Below are positions 1 through 7,434 of a DNA stretch of 20,358 bases, piece after piece; position 1 is the first letter of the stretch, and each line of letters starts with the position of its first letter. Where the stretch lies: positions 24,347 through 44,704 of the forward strand of contig DDSN01000052.1 in the NCBI GenBank assembly GCA_002343395.1. The letters are read 5' to 3'. The notes beneath the pieces are model-generated. The model was given only the letters and a program-made list of their open reading frames with translations, ran no database searches and was not told the DNA's origin. The position numbers and the translations under genes were made by a program. This DNA comes from Hyphomonadaceae bacterium UBA2389 (GTDB lineage Bacteria; Pseudomonadota; Alphaproteobacteria; Caulobacterales; Aquidulcibacteraceae).

Positions 1-416
1 GTGGTGGCGGCGGCGGCGGTGGTTCATGGATTCGCACCGTCAACGGGGAACCGATCCACTACAATGGCGGCGGTGGCGGCGGTGGTTTTCCGAATGGCGC
101 GGGCGGCCCCGAAGGCCCTGGCGATGTCGATGTCTCCAATCCGGGCGCGTTTGGAACCACGAGTAGTGGCGGCGCTGGAGGAACCGGCGGCGCATCTGGT
201 CCCGGCGGGAGCGGACGTATCAATGGCGCTGGCGGGGCCGGAGGTGCAGCAGCTGCTGTTGGATTGTTGGGCGGCGGACCCACAGGCAGCGGCGGCACAG
301 GCACATGGACGAACACAGGCTCAGGCCAAGGCGGACAGCCGGGATACGCGATCCGTAAGAACGGCAAGACCGTGAACGTCACCAATAACGGTACGATCTC
401 GGGAAGCACTGGCTAA
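1..416 (+). CDS. 3' end of glycine-rich phage tail / host-recognition-like protein (partial)
   Basis: Reading from base 3 gives 137 uninterrupted residues ending at the TAA at 414-416; the gene starts before the window. The visible part opens with a run of seven glycines, has a second glycine block near residues 22-28, and keeps many Gly-Gly and Gly-Ala-Gly units to about residue 110. It then ends in an ordered tail containing PGYAIRKNGKTV and NVTNNGTISG. From memory, this layout (long Gly-rich stretch, then a GYAIRKNG-like motif and a short beta-rich end) is typical of large phage tail or tip proteins that contact the host. This frame is preferred over the other two because it gives a coherent low-complexity protein; the overlapping frames give only Arg/Ala- or Pro-rich translations. 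It could also be a Gly-rich surface protein that is not from a phage. Confidence 0.6.
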   Translation, partial: GGGGGGGSWIRTVNGEPIHYNGGGGGGGFPNGAGGPEGPGDVDVSNPGAFGTTSSGGAGGTGGASGPGGSGRINGAGGAGGAAAAVGLLGGGPTGSGGTGTWTNTGSGQGGQPGYAIRKNGKTVNVTNNGTISGSTG

Positions 417-494
417 CATCGTCGGCCCAGCCCTGCTCTTTACAGCTAGACGACTTCCCCGAGCAAAGGAGGTTATTGTCTAGCTTGCGTCCAC

Positions 495-929
495 CTATAG
501 TCTGGTCAGGTGCGGTGCCAATAGATTGGCCGTTGGCCAGGATGGAAGTTTCGATAGCGCTAGGAGTTCGGAGAACAGCAAGGCGTCGACCGGTCCGCCG
601 GAGCAGAGGAAAATCGCCAGTCGCTTTGCATGCTCACCGGTGGGCTGAGAGATGTTGCGCTCCCAGCTGCCGATAGCCTCCCGGTGACAGCGTACCGCCG
701 TAGCGAATGCCTTCGCTGACAGGCCCAAGCGCCGCCGTGCGGCGGCAAGCCGCCCCCCCATGGTTTGTGCTTCAATAGAGGGATCGTAGCCGAGGAAGCC
801 AACGATTCGTGGCCAGAAATGATCTGGCGGTTCCCTGCCAGCTTCCCAGGCAGTGAGCGCCTCCCGCGTTACCCCCATTTCCCTGGCGGCGTGAGCCCGC
901 ACCAGCCCGCGTTCTAGCCGTCGACGCAT
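495..929 (-). CDS. XRE-type regulator with two helix-turn-helix domains
   Basis: A 144-residue protein read toward the tail gene. The ATG at 927-929 is chosen because GGGGGAG lies six bases upstream (complement of 936-942); an upstream GTG at 942-944 has no clear ribosome site. Two HTH-like segments are visible. The first, around residues 3-45, includes GVTREALTAWEAGREPP and ends in FLGYDP. The second, around residues 58-100, includes LGLSAKAFATAVRCHREAIG followed by SWERN. The W-E-x-(G/N) signatures are those of Cro/C1-type DNA-binding domains; paired domains of this kind with an FLGYDP linker occur in many small regulators. No enzymatic or toxin domain is seen. Its place between a tail-like gene and the junction with comM suggests it is carried by the element. 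Its target is unknown. Confidence 0.75.
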   Translation of the reverse strand: MRRRLERGLVRAHAAREMGVTREALTAWEAGREPPDHFWPRIVGFLGYDPSIEAQTMGGRLAAARRRLGLSAKAFATAVRCHREAIGSWERNISQPTGEHAKRLAIFLCSGGPVDALLFSELLALSKLPSWPTANLLAPHLTRL

Positions 930-1029
930 CAGGTGCTCCCCCACGGTTTTAGGCTCGGGGAGGGGCGGAGGTTCTGGAAAAGCGTATGAAATCCGCCAGT
1001 TACCGGATGGGAAAAAGGCAACGTGCGCA

Positions 1030-1512
1030 TGCCGCTGCGGGGGCGGAACAGGGGCGGGACTATGCCGGCGCGGGCCGCGTTGTGCGATTGACTACCAGGC
1101 GCGGCTCTCGGGGCCGTTGCTCGATCGAATCGACATTCAAATGGATGTGCCGCCGGTGACGCCGGCGGACCTTTCGCTGCCGCCGCCGATTGAGGGCACG
1201 GCCGAGGCGGCCGCGCGCGTGCGGCGCGCGCGCGACGCGCAGGCTGAGCGCGGCGCTGGGCTCAACGCCGCGTTGGATTTGCAGGCCCTGGAGCGCTTGG
1301 CGACCCCCGATGCGCCCGGTGCTGCGTTGTTATCGCAAGCGGCAGAATCGCAGGCGCTTTCCGCGCGCGCCTATCACCGCACGCTCAAGGTGGCTCGCAC
1401 GATCGCCGACCTGGAAGGGGAAGGAGGCGTGCGGCGCATCCATATCGCGGAGGCGCTGAGCCTGAAGCGACGCTGGGCCGGCGCCGAGCAGGGGTTCGCT
1501 AAGGTTTCTTAA
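1030..1512 (+). pseudogene. comM: comM/yifB 3' fragment (Mg-chelatase-like AAA+ ATPase), 5' part lost
   Basis: The frame from 1030 encodes about 160 residues that match only the C-terminal third of ComM/YifB (about 500 residues in full). Visible are the cysteine-rich CRCG motif, a second pair of cysteines in LCRRGPRC, the hallmark DYQARLSGPLLDRIDI sensor segment and the C-terminal helical domain ending at the TAA at 1510-1512. The Walker A and B part and the Lon-like N-terminus are absent. Upstream, the frame stays open back to 895 but its translation no longer resembles ComM, which usually has a FQLVAAMNP-like stretch before CRCG. No ATG or GTG lies in this frame before the homology, and the first TTG is at 1117, inside a conserved motif. 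ComM is a helicase that assists branch migration during natural transformation. The fragment is most simply what remains after an element inserted into the gene. Confidence 0.8.
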
Positions 1513-1536
1513 CCCGCCCGAGCGTTGATCGGGTCC

Positions 1537-3327
1537 ATGCCCTGGCCCGCCGCCACTTCCGGATTCGACGCCTTCGAAGCGTTGTCCGACCCGGCGGCTA
1601 TTCTCGCCGCCGATGGCGCGCTGGTGCGGGCGAACGCCGCCTTTCGCGCGACGTTTCGTCATTGGATCGGCCCACAGCGGCCGCCTTGGGGGCGGGTGAC
1701 GCCGCCGCCGATGACGGATGGAGAGCGCCGCTTCGATGCGCCGGCGCCGGATGGTCGGCGATTTGAATGGGTTGAACGCGTGCTGGCGGACGGCGCACGG
1801 CTGGTGACGGCGCGTGATGTGTCGCGTTATGCGGCCGCCGCCGAAGCGGCGGTGCGGGCGAAAACAACGTTGCTCGCAACGGTCACGCATGAGCTGCGCA
1901 CGCCGCTCAACGGCATTCTCGGCATGGCGTCGCTTCTGGAAAGCGCGGAATTGGCGCCTAATGCGCGAGCGTACGTAGATGCGATCAAGCAGTCGGGACA
2001 TCTCCTGCTTGATCTCATCACGGACATCCTCGACTACGCGCGCCTTGACGCTGGAAAAATCGCGCTCGACGCGGCGCCATTTGATCCTGAAACCGCGATG
2101 CAGGATGTGGCTGAATTGCTGAGCCCGAAGGCGCACGCCAAAGGGCTCGAAATCGCGGTGAACGTCCGCGCCGACGCGCCGATGCGCGTCCTCGGCGACG
2201 ATGGGCGGCTCCGTCAGATCTTATTCAATCTCTGCGGAAACGCGGTGAAGTTCACGGAAAAGGGAGGCGTTGTCCTCGAAATGGCGCCGCGCCCCAACGA
2301 GCGCCTGCGTTTCAGCGTTCGCGATACCGGGCCGGGCATCGCGCCGGATAAGCAAAATCTGATCTTCGAAGAGTTCGCTCAGGCGGACGAGAGCGTAGCG
2401 CGCCGCCATGGCGGAACGGGATTGGGGCTGGCCATTGTCAAAAAGCTGACTCACGCAATGGGCGGAGACGTAGGGCTTTCCTCTCGCCCAGGACAAGGGG
2501 CGCACTTCTGGGTCGAACTTCCGTTGCAGGCGGTGGAGAAGGCGTCCGCGGATACGCCGCTGACTGGTTTGCGTGTGCGCGTGGCGGCTGAAAATACAGT
2601 GCTCGCGCATGCGCTGCGTGCGACGCTATCTTCCCTCGGCGCCGAGGTCGCCGATCGGACTAGCGCCGTCGACATTATTCTCGTCGACTGGAGCGACTCC
2701 ATTACCAACGCCGAAATCGCGGCAATGCGGAAGGAGGCGCGCGCCGTCATCGCGCTTGCGCCCCAAGAAGCGCGCGCCGTCATCGCTAAAGCGCGCGCGG
2801 CGGGCATCGCCCACTACACGTTAAAGCCGGTGCGGAGGCGTTCGCTGGCGGAGCGGATAAGAGCGGCACTGGTCGATGCGACAGGGGAGCCGGAGCCAGA
2901 GTCAGCGCCGCTGACCGGCGTTCGCGTGTTGCTTGCCGAGGACAATCCCGTGAACGCCTTGTTGGCGCGGACGCTGCTTGCGCGCTTCGGCTGCATCGTG
3001 ACGACCGTAAGCGACGGCCGGGAAGCGCTGACGGCCGCCAACGTGAATCCATTTGATCTGATCTTCTTGGACATTCGGATGCCGCGCCTGGATGGGCTGG
3101 AAGCGGCCCGACGCATGCGTGCGGAAGGGGGCGCCTGCGCCGACGTCCCGATTATCGCGCTCACCGCCGACGGCGAGGCCGAGCGCGTACGCGCAATCCA
3201 GGCTGGCATGGACGATTTCGTCACTAAGCCGATTGACGCCGCGCGCCTTCTGGCCGTCGCAGAACGCTTTACCCGTCGCGCAAACTTGGCCACGGTTGTG
3301 ACAGGCGGCGGCGCGGCGAGCGGATAG
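1537..3327 (+). CDS. Soluble hybrid sensor histidine kinase / response regulator
   Basis: A 596-residue protein counted from the ATG at 1537; a TTG at 1525 is an alternative start and neither has a strong ribosome site. The order is: a PAS-like segment (about 10-95), a HisKA dimerisation domain with phosphoacceptor His118 in THELRTPLNG, and an HATPase domain with N-box Asn235, G1 box DTGPGI (263-268) and G2 box GGTGLGL (292-298). A first receiver-like domain (about 344-446) has Asp384 and Lys430 but has lost one of the usual paired acidic residues. A second, intact receiver (about 460-580) has Glu468/Asp469, Asp512, Thr543 and Lys564. No membrane segment or signal peptide is seen, so it should act in the cytosol. 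It begins 24 bases after the comM fragment and ends 4 bases before ampG, so it is probably co-transcribed with the latter. The signal and any downstream regulator are unknown. Confidence 0.93.
   Translation: MPWPAATSGFDAFEALSDPAAILAADGALVRANAAFRATFRHWIGPQRPPWGRVTPPPMTDGERRFDAPAPDGRRFEWVERVLADGARLVTARDVSRYAAAAEAAVRAKTTLLATVTHELRTPLNGILGMASLLESAELAPNARAYVDAIKQSGHLLLDLITDILDYARLDAGKIALDAAPFDPETAMQDVAELLSPKAHAKGLEIAVNVRADAPMRVLGDDGRLRQILFNLCGNAVKFTEKGGVVLEMAPRPNERLRFSVRDTGPGIAPDKQNLIFEEFAQADESVARRHGGTGLGLAIVKKLTHAMGGDVGLSSRPGQGAHFWVELPLQAVEKASADTPLTGLRVRVAAENTVLAHALRATLSSLGAEVADRTSAVDIILVDWSDSITNAEIAAMRKEARAVIALAPQEARAVIAKARAAGIAHYTLKPVRRRSLAERIRAALVDATGEPEPESAPLTGVRVLLAEDNPVNALLARTLLARFGCIVTTVSDGREALTAANVNPFDLIFLDIRMPRLDGLEAARRMRAEGGACADVPIIALTADGEAERVRAIQAGMDDFVTKPIDAARLLAVAERFTRRANLATVVTGGGAASG
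2737..2786 (+). repeat. Two 17-base direct copies, 33 bases apart, in the degenerate receiver
   Basis: GCGCGCGCCGTCATCGC occurs at 2737-2753 and again at 2770-2786. The 33-base period is 11 codons, so the protein carries EARAVIA twice (about residues 400-406 and 411-417 of the hybrid kinase). It lies in the part of the first receiver that would correspond to its later strands and helices. This may be a recent in-frame duplication in a domain under relaxed constraint. Confidence 0.7.
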
Positions 3328-3331
3328 CACA

Positions 3332-5047
3332 ATGACCACAGCGATAGAAACCAACCTCTCGGGGGCGCCGCGGCGAGTGCGCTGGATCGCGACCGCGCTG
3401 GGTTTCGCCGCGGGGCTTCCGTACGCTTTGTTGATCGGATCGCTCACGGCGTGGCTCTCGAACGCCGAAGTCAGTTTCGGCGCGATTGCGGCGCTGTCCT
3501 GGATCGGGCTTTTCTACGCCTTCAAGTTCATCTGGGCGCCGCTGTTTGACTGGCTTGTTCCGCCGTTCGCGAACACTGTAGGCCGGCGGCGCGCCTGGAT
3601 GGCGCTGTGCCAAATCGTGATCGCGCTTTGCCTATTCGGCATGACGCTTTTTGACCCGCGCGTCAGCATCACAGCCTTCGCGCTGTTCGCGGTCGTCGCA
3701 GCGTTTTTCTCCGCGAGCCAGGACATCGTCATCGACGCGTGGCGGATCGAAACCGCGCAGGACAGCGACCAACTCGACCAGCTCACCGTCCGTTACCAGC
3801 TCGGGTATCGCCTCGCGGCGATCGTGGGCGGCGCCGTCGCGCTGCTGCTTGCGGACATTTACGCGCTGGCCTCTGACAAAGCCGCTGGGTGGCCCGGCAT
3901 TTACGCGGGCATGGCCGTGTTGATGGGGTTTGCGGTTTTCGCATCGCTTGCGGCGCCAGAGCCGTTGCTTACCCCCAAACCGCAAACAGCGGCGACGTCC
4001 GATCCGGCGGCGGCGCGCCTGCGGCGCGCCGCCGTGTGGCCGGTGGCGATCGGTTGGGCGATCGCCGGCGCGGCGCTGCTTGGCTTCATGTTTTACACAT
4101 TGGCGGATCCGAGCGCCAACGCCGCGGAGTTCCGCGACGCCGCGACGCCGTGGATTCTCCTGCTTACCATCGGCGCGCCGCTGGCTATCTCGTACTGGTT
4201 GGCCCGAAAGCCAGGCGCGCTAGAGGGCGCGGGCGGGTCGAAAGCGTTCGCCGACGTTTTGTTTGAGCGCGTGCTCGCGCCGCTGGCCGATATCGTCAAA
4301 CGTTACTGGTTATGGGCGTTGCCGGTTCTTGCCTTGGCGATGATGTACCGCATTGCGGATTCGATTTGGGGCTCGTTTGCGAACCCGTTTTATCTGACAA
4401 TTTTGGCGCATTCGAATTCCGATGTCGCGGTGGCCTCGAAAATGGTTGGCGTCTTTGCGACGCTTGGCGGCATCGCGCTCGGCGGCCTTGCGCTGGCCTG
4501 GATCGGCCGCATGCCGTCGCTCATTCTCGGCGGGGTGATCGCCGCGGGCACGAACTTGCTTTACGCCGACCTGGCGCGCGGCGGAGAGGGCACGCAGGCG
4601 TTCCTGAATGCGACGGGCCTCGGCGCTGCGTTCTCTTGGGCGCTCTCGGGGTTTGTAGGCTCGATTCAGGCCACAGGCGCAACGATCTTTGACGGCGTCA
4701 CGCTCGGCGATGGCCTGACGCGACTGACGACCGTCATCATGATGGAAAACCTCGCCGGCGGTTTTGCGAGCGCGGTGCATGTGGCCTGGTTGTCGTCGAT
4801 CGTAAACAAGAACTACGCCGCCGTTCAATATGCGTTGCTTTCCTCGCTGGCGTTGCTGATCGGCGTGATCTTCCGGCCCCGCATCGGCGCGTTCGTCGAT
4901 GCGGTGAAGGACCAAGGCCTTCCCGCCCAGGCCGAGCGCTTTGCGGAAGTCTTTGTGTTCGCCGCCTGGATTGGCGTCGTCGCCGTGGCGTTGGCCGCGC
5001 TAGAGTGGTGGCGTCAAAGCAAAGCCAAAGCCTCTGAGGCGGGCTAA
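3332..5047 (+). CDS. ampG: AmpG-family muropeptide permease (MFS transporter)
   Basis: A 571-residue polytopic membrane protein. AmpG carries anhydro-muropeptides released during cell wall turnover from the periplasm to the cytosol for recycling, and in some bacteria feeds the signal that induces beta-lactamase. Family markers match E. coli AmpG as remembered: GFAAGLP near residue 24, FKFIWAPLFD (64-73), a GRRRAWM loop (84-90), the signature SASQDIVIDAWR (127-138), GWPGIY near 186 and MENLAGG plus VQYALLSSLA in the later half. About 12-14 hydrophobic segments are evident. It is longer than the E. coli protein (about 490), mostly through central loops. Its ATG is 4 bases after the hybrid kinase stop, implying one operon. 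Its TAA overlaps the stop of the convergent maeB. The exact substrate is inferred from family membership. Confidence 0.88.
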   Translation: MTTAIETNLSGAPRRVRWIATALGFAAGLPYALLIGSLTAWLSNAEVSFGAIAALSWIGLFYAFKFIWAPLFDWLVPPFANTVGRRRAWMALCQIVIALCLFGMTLFDPRVSITAFALFAVVAAFFSASQDIVIDAWRIETAQDSDQLDQLTVRYQLGYRLAAIVGGAVALLLADIYALASDKAAGWPGIYAGMAVLMGFAVFASLAAPEPLLTPKPQTAATSDPAAARLRRAAVWPVAIGWAIAGAALLGFMFYTLADPSANAAEFRDAATPWILLLTIGAPLAISYWLARKPGALEGAGGSKAFADVLFERVLAPLADIVKRYWLWALPVLALAMMYRIADSIWGSFANPFYLTILAHSNSDVAVASKMVGVFATLGGIALGGLALAWIGRMPSLILGGVIAAGTNLLYADLARGGEGTQAFLNATGLGAAFSWALSGFVGSIQATGATIFDGVTLGDGLTRLTTVIMMENLAGGFASAVHVAWLSSIVNKNYAAVQYALLSSLALLIGVIFRPRIGAFVDAVKDQGLPAQAERFAEVFVFAAWIGVVAVALAALEWWRQSKAKASEAG

Positions 5048-7347
5048 CGCGCGCGTTGCTCCGCCTTGGCGTCCTTGGCGCTCGCCGCTTGAAAGGCCGC
5101 CAACGTGGCGAAAATGACGATGTCAGAAACAGCGCCGCCGAGCGAAGCAATTTGCACCGGCGCCGAGAGGCCTGTCAGAACCGGGCCGATCACGGTGGCG
5201 CCGCCCGCGGTCGCCAGCAGGCTTGTCGAAATCGCGGCGGAGTGAATAGCCGGCATGACGAGTACGTTCGCCGGCTCCGACAACCGAGAGAAGGGATAAA
5301 GGTCGCGCGTATTGGGATTCAACGCGACATCGACGTTCATCTCGCCTTCGTATTCGAAAGAGAGATCCTCCCGGCGATCGAGAATAGAGACCGCCTCGTG
5401 GATTTTTTCCGACCGCTCCATTTTGGGGTTGCCAAACGTGGACGCGGACACCAGCGCGACGCGCGGCGTCACGCCGAACTGGCGCGCCATGGCCGCTGAC
5501 TGCAGCACGATCTGGGCCAACTCCGGCGCGCCAGGGAATTCAGCCACCGCGGTGTCCGAGATGAACAATGTTCGGCCCTTGGAGAGCACGATCGACATGC
5601 CCATCGCACGCTCGCGCGGGGCAGGGTCGATGACGCGCAAAACATCCTCGAGCGCAGTGGCGTAGTTGCGGGTCACGCCGGTGACCATGCCGTCGGCGTC
5701 GCCCTTGGCGACCATGCACGCGGCGAAGACGTTGCGATCCTGATTGACGAGCCGCTGCGCGTCGCGCTGGAGATAGCCGAAACGCTGCAAGCGCGCGTAA
5801 AGATGCTCGGTGTAGTGCGCATTGTGCTCGGTGAGGCGCGCGTTGACGACCTTGAGGTCGGCATCCGGCGGCACGCCGACGGCGCTCATATTGGCGCGGA
5901 TCGTGTCTTCCCGACCCACGAGAATGGCGGTTCCTAAGCCCTGTTCCTGAAACGCGTAGGCGGCGCGGATCACCGCAGGCTCTTCTCCTTCGGCGAATAC
6001 GATGCGCTTGGGGCTCCGCCGCACGACAGTCTGAATGCGCTGCATCATCGCCGCGGTCGGATCGAGCCGCTGCGCAAGCCGGTGCTTGTAGGCCGCGATG
6101 TCGGCGATCGGCGCGCGCGCGACGCCTGTATCGATCGCGGCTTGAGCGACAAAGGGCGGAATCTCGGAAATCAGGCGAGGATCGAAAGGGCTCGGAATTA
6201 TGTAGTCGGGTCCGAATTTCAGCCGCCGCCCGCGATAGGCGGCCGCGACCTCATCGGGAACGTCTTGCTTTGCGAGTTCCGCCAACGCGCGCGCCGCGGC
6301 GACCTTCATCTCTTCGTTAATTGTGCGCGCGCGGACATCCAGCGCGCCCCTGAAAATATATGGAAACCCGAGGACATTGTTGACCTGGTTTGGGTAATCC
6401 GACCGTCCTGTGGCGACGATAGCGTCCTTGCGAACCTCGTGGACTTCTTCGGGCGTGATCTCTGGGTCGGGATTCGCCATGGCGAAGACAATTGGCTTCT
6501 TCGCCATGGATTTGATCATGTCCTTCGTCACCGCACCGGCGACCGACAGCCCCATGAAAACATCCGCGCCCTTCATCGCTTCTGCGAGCGTACGCGCTTG
6601 AGTATCGATGGCATGCACGGATTTGAATTGATCCATGCTCTCCTTGCGGCCGCGATAAACGACGCCTTTCGAGTCGCACACGATCACGTTGTCGTGCGGC
6701 ACGCCGAGCTGCTTGATCAGGCTGATGCAGGAGAGGCCCGCCGCGCCGGCGCCGTTGACCACAACCTTGATGTCCTCAAGCCGCCGCCCCGTCAGCTCGC
6801 ATGCGTTGAGAAGGCCCGCGGCGGCGATAATGGCGGTCCCGTGCTGATCATCGTGGAAAACAGGGATGTCGAGTTCGTCACGCAACCGGCTTTCGATGAT
6901 GAAGCACTCCGGACTTTTGATGTCTTCGAGATTGATGCCCCCAAAAGTGGGTCCGATGTTGCGTACAGTGGTGATGAACTCCTCGATGTCCTGGGTCGTG
7001 ACCTCGATGTCGATGGAGTCGACGTCGGCAAAGCGCTTGAACAAGACGCACTTGCCTTCCATGACTGGCTTTGAGGCGATGGCGCCCAAGTTGCCGAGCC
7101 CGAGGATGGCGGTACCGTTCGAAATGACCGCGACGAGGTTTCCCTTGGAGGTGTAATCGTACGCGCGGTCGGGGTCTTCCGCGATCGCTTTCACCGGAAC
7201 GGCCACGCCAGGCGAGTAGGCGAGCGAAAGGTCGCGCTGCGTCGCCATGGGCTTCGTCGGCGTGATCGAGAGCTTGCCCGGTGTGGGTCGCCGATGGAAC
7301 TCCAGGGCTTCGGCGTCAGTGAACGTCTGTTTCTGATAATCTGGCAT
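5044..7347 (-). CDS. maeB: NADP-dependent malic enzyme, MaeB type with phosphotransacetylase-like C-terminus
   Basis: A 767-residue enzyme converting malate to pyruvate and CO2 while reducing NADP, linking the TCA cycle to pyruvate and NADPH supply. The length and two-part build are those of MaeB. The malic enzyme half (about 1-430) has YSPGVAVP with the expected catalytic Tyr44, MEGK with Lys99, the metal-binding FHDDQHGTAI (164-173), a nucleotide fold motif NGAGAAG (198-204) and ANPDPEI (291-297). The second half (about 445-760, starting near RIVFAEGEEPAVI) resembles phosphotransacetylase; in the family this part is usually regulatory, binding acetyl-CoA, rather than catalytic. NADP rather than NAD preference is inferred from the family. 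It starts at the ATG at 7345-7347, diverges from mutS across 87 bases, and is transcribed alone. Its stop overlaps that of ampG. Confidence 0.95.
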   Translation of the reverse strand: MPDYQKQTFTDAEALEFHRRPTPGKLSITPTKPMATQRDLSLAYSPGVAVPVKAIAEDPDRAYDYTSKGNLVAVISNGTAILGLGNLGAIASKPVMEGKCVLFKRFADVDSIDIEVTTQDIEEFITTVRNIGPTFGGINLEDIKSPECFIIESRLRDELDIPVFHDDQHGTAIIAAAGLLNACELTGRRLEDIKVVVNGAGAAGLSCISLIKQLGVPHDNVIVCDSKGVVYRGRKESMDQFKSVHAIDTQARTLAEAMKGADVFMGLSVAGAVTKDMIKSMAKKPIVFAMANPDPEITPEEVHEVRKDAIVATGRSDYPNQVNNVLGFPYIFRGALDVRARTINEEMKVAAARALAELAKQDVPDEVAAAYRGRRLKFGPDYIIPSPFDPRLISEIPPFVAQAAIDTGVARAPIADIAAYKHRLAQRLDPTAAMMQRIQTVVRRSPKRIVFAEGEEPAVIRAAYAFQEQGLGTAILVGREDTIRANMSAVGVPPDADLKVVNARLTEHNAHYTEHLYARLQRFGYLQRDAQRLVNQDRNVFAACMVAKGDADGMVTGVTRNYATALEDVLRVIDPAPRERAMGMSIVLSKGRTLFISDTAVAEFPGAPELAQIVLQSAAMARQFGVTPRVALVSASTFGNPKMERSEKIHEAVSILDRREDLSFEYEGEMNVDVALNPNTRDLYPFSRLSEPANVLVMPAIHSAAISTSLLATAGGATVIGPVLTGLSAPVQIASLGGAVSDIVIFATLAAFQAASAKDAKAEQRAR

Positions 7348-7434
7348 GGGCTCTGGTGCTCGTTTGCCGGCAACCTAGCCGTGGCGGGCGCCCCGTCAAT
7401 GGAAGTCCGGCGCGTCAGGCGCTAAAGCAGGCCC

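Larger units (their letters stand above)
1..1029. mobile_element. Right end of a prophage or other integrated element
   Basis: The stretch holds the end of a glycine-rich gene with a phage-tail-like C-terminus and a two-HTH regulator facing the other way. It stops abruptly where a fragment of the chromosomal gene comM begins. The coding style also differs from the rest of the window: more A/T-ending codons (aat, aca, gga) and longer spacers. The right boundary is set where ComM homology starts, at about 1030; the left end is outside the window. No integrase, transposase or tRNA is visible here, so the type of element (tyrosine-recombinase prophage, Mu-like phage or other) cannot be decided. 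The boundary is accurate to roughly 10-20 bases at best. Confidence 0.6.

Noticed and set aside
59..409. Proline-rich open frame on the minus strand (116 codons) and an Arg/Ala-rich plus frame over 1-375
   Set aside because: Both are alternate readings of the Gly-rich coding sequence: GGC/GGT repeats read as proline on the other strand. The frame from base 3 gives the coherent protein and motif.
6082..7074. 330-codon plus-strand open frame opposite maeB
   Set aside because: It has no recognisable motif and lies wholly inside the conserved malic enzyme domain on the other strand.
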